Source: Phoronis pallida (lineage: Eukaryota; Phoronida; Phoronidae). Taken from it: a stretch of DNA of 11,812 bases. Of the stretch, positions 10,101 to 11,812 are shown in pieces. The stretch is from positions 1-11,812 of the forward strand of contig JAOXYC010198129.1 of assembly GCA_028565715.1 (NCBI GenBank), read 5' to 3'. Position 1 is the stretch's first letter. Each line of letters begins with the position of its first letter. The position numbers and the translations under genes are program-made. The notes below the pieces were generated by a model, which saw only the letters and a program-made list of their open reading frames with translations, searched no databases and had not been told where the DNA came from.

Positions 10101-11716
10101 CGTAGGATGTAATATAAATGAGGTAGGATGTAATATAAATGACGTGGGATGTCATAATAGTTCATAATAGTTACGTAGTTATGTGATAAAGTAGGAACAG
10201 AACCAATTCGGAACCCGACTAGGAAACGAACCCTGTTTGCTGGACAGTGCTCTTCCAACTGAGCTACCAAATTCTGGTTTACTCCAAAGAAACCTTTTCC
10301 TTTTTTGGAGCTTTGACAATTAAGAGGGCAACATTTGTAATTCCATTGTTAGCTATATGCTCCTGAGAGTGTATCCTACACAATAACAATATGATCAATG
10401 TCAAATCTTTACACCACTTTTGAGTTTTCTTCTGTTTTTACAAATATCAGTCTTACTTTAATACTGTAACTTCCGACAACATAATCCCCCAACTCCTGCT
10501 TCCCCCTAGTGTTAAGCAGTTGATATTCAGCAAACTGACGATCCCCAGCAGAATTGAAGGATACATCATGTCCAGTGTGGCCAGCAGTAAGACGAACATT
10601 ACGTAATGCACTGTAATCAAACAGATTACCAAAATGGAATATTTTTATCCATTCTCAAATGTTTTTAAAAAAATGTTTGAAATAGCTTCTAGGCTTAAGT
10701 GAACAATGCTTTAAAACAGAATGTTATATTTTTTAACTAAAATCATACTAAGCATTTGGAAATAACTGACAGAAGATGTAAAAGGCATTAAAAAACAGTG
10801 AACAACACAATATTTACAAATCAACAATGGCACATGAGACCTAAGATTTGTAAAAGAACATTTTTCATGATTATAGTACTGATGAACCATTTTGCTCGAC
10901 ATGAAACTTTTATTTGAAAAATATCTTTGTTTTACTTTTCTTTGAAAATGCGATGCGCTTGCTCTCAGCTACCATTTGTAACTTACTCATAAACAGTGCG
11001 TCCAAATTCACCACTACCATCTGTGTTATCACATGATGTATCAATGTCTTCCTCAAATAGTTCTGGGTTGGAATTATACAGTTGTGATATGGCTGACCCA
11101 AGTATTCCTACACTTTCACGTATATGAGCAGCTTCATCCAATGCTTTGACAAGCTTCAAGCCTAGAACACCTTTGAACAGAAACATAGTTTTGAAAGCAT
11201 TTCATGTTTTTACTATAATTGAAAAATGGTAATTATATAGATGAAGGTGATTTTACAAAATAAAAAGAAAGGAATGCAATCTTTTATATGAAATGTCGAA
11301 AAAAATTCAACCTATTTTGTTAAGCATCAAGATAAACCCATCATTAAAAAAAAATTTAAAGCTTCTTGTAAGGCAAATTTTTGGGGGGTGACGTAATGAG
11401 CATTTTAAATGTTTTGTCGAATTACCATATTGGTGAAAATAACTTTTTATTGTTGTGCAACATTTTAATGCATACCACACAGTGATTGGCCCAAATCATG
11501 GGTGACAGTAAGTAAAATGGATTTCTTGAAAACAATAATGGAAGAAAACTAAAGTGTGGTTTTTAAAATGTGTACAACAACAATCAGAATCTCAGTAAAT
11601 AACCTTTTGGTGTGTTAGCTGGCCTTAAAGCCTGTTCCGTCACCAACCAGGCATATGATGCTTGTGTTAAACCAATCTCTTCAGCAGCAGTATAAATAGT
11701 TGCAGCATCCTCAGTT
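961..11716 (-). CDS. GRIN1: NMDA-type ionotropic glutamate receptor GluN1-like subunit, 3' 14 exons (5' partial)
   Basis: Joining 11716-11604, 11170-10987, 10610-10457, 9796-9701, 9426-9264, 8667-8546, 8070-7909, 7616-7382, 6986-6838, 6030-5873, 5116-4944, 4524-4417, 3944-3799 and 1170-961 gives 2,173 nt in one open frame: 723 residues and TGA. All 13 introns are GT-AG. Numbering residues from the first full codon: amino-terminal domain 1-182, S1 183-331, M1 about 349-367, M2 pore loop 392-406 with N-site Asn404, M3 with SYTANLAAF at 434-442, S2 460-605, M4 about 607-627, cytoplasmic tail 628-723. Agonist contacts Pro303, Thr305, Arg310, Trp519 and Asp520 are kept. GluN1 subunits form tetrameric, ligand-gated cation channels with GluN2/3 at synapses and normally bind glycine or D-serine. 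Family assignment is firm from M1, M3 and KPFKYQG-type motifs. Missing: the start, signal peptide and about 230 residues. Several GluN1 hallmark residues differ, so a divergent paralogue is possible. Confidence 0.95.
1551..1566. repeat. Perfect 16-bp palindrome
   Basis: TTGATGGTACCATCAA reads the same on both strands. It lies about 20-25 bp before the left edge of the Pearl/Helentron-like block and may belong to that element's left end. Confidence 0.8.
1741..2515 (+). repeat. Tandem repeat, unit ~156 bp, five copies plus a partial leading copy
   Basis: Units start at 1741, 1897, about 2054, 2221 and about 2378, at spacings 156, 157, 167 and 157. Each starts CCAACAGGGGGAGCTGGGGT or a close variant and contains GTCCGAAAATCGACTGGTGC, CATCAATACAAAGAACATAT and GGAAACCAATTGCAGCAATT. 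About 100 bp before 1741 resembles the second half of a unit. The longer third spacing comes from a small insertion (AACTAATTTTGAATAAATTTG-like) near 2200. Short open frames here only reflect the repeat period. Confidence 0.9.
2568..2592 (+). repeat. Terminal hairpin of the Pearl/Helentron-like element
   Basis: Stem of six pairs (TATGTG with CACATA), one G-G mismatch, three pairs (CCA with TGG) and a five-base loop CGTTG. Its position directly after the repeat block, followed by a T/A-rich sequence, fits the hairpin that marks Helitron-type 3' ends. Confidence 0.65.
3799..3944 (-). CDS. GRIN1: GluN1-like exon: M4 helix and C0 region (residues 606-654)
   Basis: Acceptor tgtacttttag; first two bases complete Gly606. 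[23 protein letters not shown] is M4 (about 607-629 including the exit). The tail [23 protein letters not shown] is the basic C0 segment, which binds calmodulin in vertebrate GluN1. The donor is ATAGAG|gtattg, phase 0, at the place where vertebrate GluN1 (after WRKNLQ) and Drosophila NR1 (IE|KRK) have their junction. Reading on into the intron meets TGA after only two codons. Confidence 0.93.
3945..4943 (-). other. Two introns around the 4417-4524 exon
   Basis: The introns are 3945-4416 and 4525-4943. Both are AT-rich with GT-AG ends. Small open frames on either strand there show no codon bias or recognisable protein, and I see no repeats or structured RNA. Confidence 0.7.
4417..4524 (-). CDS. 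GRIN1: GluN1-like exon: end of S2 and M4 linker (residues 570-605)
   Basis: The acceptor is ttgatgtcag and the donor ATGGCAG|gtaagt. [11 protein letters not shown] corresponds to GFMEDLDKTWV. Cys589 (HVEC) is the second partner of the S2 disulfide with Cys532. [13 protein letters not shown] is the pre-M4 linker typical of GluN1. NYT gives a possible N-glycosylation site. Confidence 0.95.
4944..5116 (-). CDS. GRIN1: GluN1-like exon: S2 agonist-lid segment (residues 512-569)
   Basis: Acceptor caatctag, donor CATGAAG|gttggt. One base completes Gly512; it ends phase 1. [20 protein letters not shown] carries Trp519-Asp520, the pair that holds the agonist amino group, and Cys532, one partner of the conserved S2 disulfide. 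[13 protein letters not shown] is the usual GFGIGMRKDSPW motif. Confidence 0.95.
5117..5872 (-). other. Intron with two inverted repeats
   Basis: A 756-bp intron between the two S2 exons. It holds a short hairpin at 5312-5340 (CTCGCCTA with TAGGCGAG) and a larger foldback at 5676-5771. Nothing else is recognisable. Confidence 0.8.
5676..5771. repeat. Foldback (MITE-like) hairpin element
   Basis: Arms 5692-5719 and 5730-5757 are inverted complements with 26 of 28 positions matching (TTAAAAACACCC... against ...GGGTGTTTTTAA). The loop is 10 bases. Beyond small unpaired gaps, TGTATATTT at 5676-5684 pairs with AAATATACA at 5763-5771. No coding capacity; a small non-autonomous DNA transposon is likely. 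Confidence 0.8.
5873..6030 (-). CDS. GRIN1: GluN1-like exon: start of ligand-binding segment S2 (residues 460-511)
   Basis: The acceptor is aaacatttcag and the donor CTCAGTGG|gtaagc, phase 2. [22 protein letters not shown] aligns with GluN1 [22 protein letters not shown]. The human Ser688 contact corresponds to Ala476 here, while the preceding Ser and following Val are kept. [15 protein letters not shown] matches RRQVELSTMYRHMEK. Confidence 0.94.
6031..6837 (-). other. Intron containing a SINE
   Basis: 807-bp intron between the M3 exon and the first S2 exon. It carries the tRNA-derived SINE at 6070-6180, an AT-rich imperfect inverted repeat at about 6551-6589 (TGAGA...TCTCA ends) and a perfect 7-bp stem at 6592-6610 (CCACTAC, loop TTATT, GTAGTGG). 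Confidence 0.8.
6070..6180 (-). mobile_element. tRNA-derived SINE copy (minus strand)
   Basis: The minus strand has an A box (TAGCTTAGTGG, 6152-6142) and a perfect B box (GGTTCGATTCC, 6110-6100), the RNA polymerase III promoter. The tail TTCCGAATTTTTCTGTC is identical, over 23 nt (6070-6092), to the tail of the 8406-8516 copy. The non-tRNA tail and flanks and a poor anticodon stem argue against a working tRNA gene. Confidence 0.85.
6838..6986 (-). CDS. GRIN1: GluN1-like exon: M3 helix and post-M3 vestibule (residues 410-459)
   Basis: Acceptor tcaatctacag, donor GCAAGG|gtatta. The first two bases complete Gly410. [19 protein letters not shown] begins a nearly invariant stretch through [15 protein letters not shown], the channel gate. 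Directly after it GluN1 normally reads DRPEER; here the residues are DRPIAP (446-451), followed by ISGRDDAR. This is the best preserved exon apart from that change. Confidence 0.97.
6987..7381 (-). other. Intron between M2 and M3 exons
   Basis: 395 bp, GT-AG, no repeat, hairpin or gene that I can recognise. Confidence 0.75.
7382..7616 (-). CDS. GRIN1: GluN1-like exon: M1 and M2 pore loop (residues 332-410)
   Basis: Acceptor ttttttacag, donor AGTGAAG|gtttga, phase 1. [11 protein letters not shown] is the pre-M1 helix, and M1 runs about 349-367 ending [10 protein letters not shown]. The re-entrant pore loop [14 protein letters not shown] has Asn404 at the N site, which in NMDA receptors governs calcium permeability and magnesium block. 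The cytoplasmic M1-M2 loop is acidic (SDTEED), as in the family. Confidence 0.97.
7909..8070 (-). CDS. GRIN1: GluN1-like exon: S1 agonist-contact segment (residues 278-331)
   Basis: Acceptor ttttttacag, donor AAAGAG|gtaaag, 54 codons, phase 0 at both ends. It contains NSTKKEWNG and, at 302-310, APLTINEVR. Pro303, Thr305 and Arg310 are the conserved residues that hold the agonist carboxylate and amino groups. [17 protein letters not shown] leads to the M1 linker. HNST offers an N-glycosylation sequon. Confidence 0.95.
8071..8545 (-). other. S1 intron containing a SINE
   Basis: 475 bp, GT-AG, phase 0. Apart from the SINE on the opposite strand (8406-8516) it shows only AT-rich sequence. The SINE lies about 30 bp from the splice donor at 8545. 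Confidence 0.75.
8406..8516 (+). mobile_element. tRNA-derived SINE copy (plus strand)
   Basis: A box TAGCTCAGTTGG at 8429-8440 and B box GGTTCGATTCC at 8473-8483. The acceptor-like stem can form (GGCTGGA with TTCAGTT, using G-T pairs) and the T arm is perfect (CTGGG/CCCAG). The anticodon arm does not fold properly. The 23-nt tail at 8491-8513 matches the 6070-6180 copy exactly, which marks both as one SINE family, not separate tRNA genes. Confidence 0.87.
8546..8667 (-). CDS. GRIN1: GluN1-like exon: S1, first agonist lobe (residues 237-277)
   Basis: The acceptor is ctcccaatttcag and the donor GACTTT|gtaagg. Two bases complete an Asp codon; it ends phase 0. [13 protein letters not shown] matches GluN1 VPQCCYGFCIDLL, including the vicinal Cys pair 242/243. 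The region after it is poorly conserved: [11 protein letters not shown] stands for VADGKFGTQERV, placing Tyr272 at the human Phe484 pocket position and shortening the loop slightly. The exon has no long open frame of its own and is recognised by homology plus splice sites. Confidence 0.9.
8668..9263 (-). other. S1 intron with an old interspersed repeat
   Basis: 596 bp, GT-AG. Its half nearest the upstream exon is occupied by a degraded repeat (9005-9245); the rest is AT-rich without recognisable content. Confidence 0.75.
9005..9245. repeat. Degraded tRNA-related interspersed repeat
   Basis: A locally GC-richer block that contrasts with the intron around it. It begins with the palindrome AGCCTCGTGAGGCT (9013-9026), then CATAAGGCTGGATGCTATCC and a GGAC/CCCCCTGG segment. 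It ends in AGGATCCAAACTCCCAACC, whose complement is B-box-like (8 of 11 positions). The order resembles ancient SINE-like repeats common in marine invertebrates; I cannot name the family. It ends about 18 bp from the splice donor of the 9264-9426 exon. Confidence 0.55.
9264..9426 (-). CDS. GRIN1: GluN1-like exon: start of ligand-binding segment S1 (residues 183-236)
   Basis: The acceptor is ctgttattag and the donor AATGGAG|gtaatt, phase 1. [14 protein letters not shown] aligns with GluN1 IVTIHQEPFVYVKP, so the position of human Gln405 is Glu188 here. Four cysteines follow (204, 211, 220, 229), where vertebrate GluN1 has two in the same loop. The exon is noticeably GC-richer than its introns. 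Confidence 0.93.
9701..9796 (-). CDS. GRIN1: GluN1-like exon: linker from amino-terminal to ligand-binding domain (residues 151-182)
   Basis: Exactly 32 codons, phase 0 at both ends, with acceptor gtctatttcag and donor ATACGA|gtaagt. [15 protein letters not shown] is the counterpart of the GluN1 sequence IIWPGGETEKPRG, a hallmark just before S1. Because it is a symmetrical phase-0 exon, skipping it would keep the frame. Confidence 0.93.
9871..10022. mobile_element. Long foldback (MITE-like) element
   Basis: Core arms 9890-9941 and 9955-10004 are nearly perfect inverted complements. The inner 21 bp pair without error (GATTTTGAAAAATCATAGAA... at 9921), followed by a GA/GA mismatch, TTATTGGAT with ATCCAATAA, one mismatch, then AATACAACCT and ATGGGAT pairs with a two-base bulge. 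Weaker pairing (GATTTT/AAAATC) extends outward. The loop is GAGCCTTTGGCGA. No protein is encoded. It probably derives from a DNA transposon; target-site duplications are not obvious. Confidence 0.87.
10088..10150 (+). repeat. 21-bp tandem repeat, three copies
   Basis: Three units of GTAATATAAATGACGTAGGA plus T, differing at one to three positions, at 10088, 10109 and 10130. They are followed by two copies of a shorter CATAATAGTT-type unit. It lies between the foldback element and a SINE. Confidence 0.92.
10193..10276 (-). mobile_element. tRNA-derived SINE copy (minus strand, diverged)
   Basis: Minus-strand A box TAGCTCAGTTGG (10266-10255) and B box GGTTCGTTTCC (10232-10222, one change from consensus). 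The tail TTCCGAATTGGTTCTGTTCC resembles the tail of the other two copies. More diverged, hence older or a different subfamily. Confidence 0.75.
10457..10610 (-). CDS. GRIN1: GluN1-like exon: end of amino-terminal domain (residues 99-150)
   Basis: The acceptor is ttgattacag and the donor ATTAAA|gtaaga. It opens with one base completing an Asp codon and ends phase 0. [22 protein letters not shown] matches the GluN1 segment around [21 protein letters not shown], the last strands of the LIVBP-like amino-terminal domain. VVGSYSIK continues into the next exon. Confidence 0.93.
10611..11603 (-). other. Two introns around the 10987-11170 exon
   Basis: The introns are 10611-10986 (376 bp) and 11171-11603 (433 bp). 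Both are AT-rich with good GT-AG ends, and I find no repeat or RNA gene in them. Positions 11717-11812 are the 3' end of one further upstream intron. Confidence 0.75.
10987..11170 (-). CDS. GRIN1: GluN1-like exon: amino-terminal domain (residues 38-98)
   Basis: The acceptor is ctgttcaaag and the donor is TATGA|gtaagt, a strong consensus. The first two bases complete the split Gly codon from the previous exon; it ends phase 2. [20 protein letters not shown] parallels [20 protein letters not shown] of GluN1. Cys84 in DTSCDNT sits where GluN1 has the Cys (human about 308) disulfide-bonded to the first lobe. The Asp/Glu-rich loop before it is specific to this gene. Confidence 0.92.
11604..11716 (-). 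CDS. GRIN1: GluN1-like exon: amino-terminal domain (residues 1-37)
   Basis: First exon visible. The acceptor ccttacag lies just above 11716 and the donor AAAAG|gttatt just below 11604. It opens with the last base of a split codon and ends phase 1. The protein [16 protein letters not shown]... aligns with the vertebrate GluN1 stretch SEDDAATVYRAAAMLN, and SYAWLVTE with GYVWLVGE, in the second lobe of the clamshell-shaped amino-terminal domain. Upstream exons lie outside the window. Confidence 0.9.
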
Positions 11717-11812
11717 CTGTAAGGTATAAAGAGGGAAATGCTTTGGTGAAGCATACAAGCCATTAAATCATTCTCCAGTCAATCACACATCTATATCTGG
11801 TTGTGCCAGGAC

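Larger units (their letters stand above)
9797..10456 (-). other. Intron packed with three repeat types
   Basis: 660 bp between amino-terminal-domain exons. In plus-strand order it holds a foldback element (9871-10022), a 21-bp tandem repeat (10088-10150) and a tRNA-derived SINE (10193-10276), leaving little unique intron sequence. Confidence 0.85.

Noticed and set aside
10052-10270. 72-codon minus-strand frame starting [14 protein letters not shown]
   Set aside because: Translation of the diverged SINE joined to the 21-bp tandem repeat; no protein signal.
10711-10902. 63-codon minus-strand frame in the intron after the 10987-11170 exon
   Set aside because: Reading frame does not continue either neighbouring exon, which already join directly in frame; composition is intronic.
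1-11812. CRISPR array, prokaryotic operon or viral genes
   Set aside because: The spliced exon structure and SINEs mark animal nuclear DNA; the tandem repeats have no spacer pattern and no viral protein is encoded.

Overview
This is animal nuclear DNA, AT-rich, with one multi-exon gene spread over almost the whole window on the minus strand. Fourteen exons, joined by 13 GT-AG introns, splice in frame into the last 723 residues and the stop codon of an ionotropic glutamate receptor of the NMDA-receptor GluN1 (GRIN1/Nmdar1) type. Intron sizes (about 270 to 2,630 bp), tRNA-derived SINEs, foldback elements and a block of ~156-bp tandem repeats ending in a hairpin suggest a marine invertebrate. 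That block resembles the Pearl/Helentron-derived elements described from bivalve molluscs, so a lophotrochozoan, probably a mollusc, is my best guess; this is inference.

Layout, following transcription from high to low coordinates. Positions 11812-11717 are the end of an upstream intron; the promoter, signal peptide and roughly the first quarter of the protein lie outside the window. Exons at 11604-11716, 10987-11170, 10457-10610 and 9701-9796 encode the second half of the amino-terminal domain. Exons at 9264-9426, 8546-8667 and 7909-8070 encode ligand-binding segment S1. The exon at 7382-7616 carries M1 and the M2 pore loop with the N-site Asn, and 6838-6986 carries M3 with its gating motif SYTANLAAF. 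Exons at 5873-6030, 4944-5116 and 4417-4524 encode S2, 3799-3944 carries M4 and the membrane-proximal tail, and 961-1170 carries the end of the tail and the stop. Positions 1-960 are 3' UTR and/or downstream flank.

The introns hold the other recognisable features: three tRNA-derived SINE copies (6070-6180, 8406-8516, 10193-10276), a long foldback element (9871-10022), a second hairpin element (5676-5771), a degraded interspersed repeat (9005-9245), a short 21-bp tandem repeat (10088-10150) and the Pearl/Helentron-like block (about 1588-2592) in the large last intron.

The receptor is intact in the window (no frameshift or internal stop) but departs from textbook GluN1. Positions that line the glycine pocket are changed, the acidic DRPEER motif after M3 reads DRPIAP, and S1 has two extra cysteines. 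It may be a fast-evolving or duplicated GluN1-like subunit with altered co-agonist and calcium behaviour. That functional reading is inference; the substitutions are read directly.
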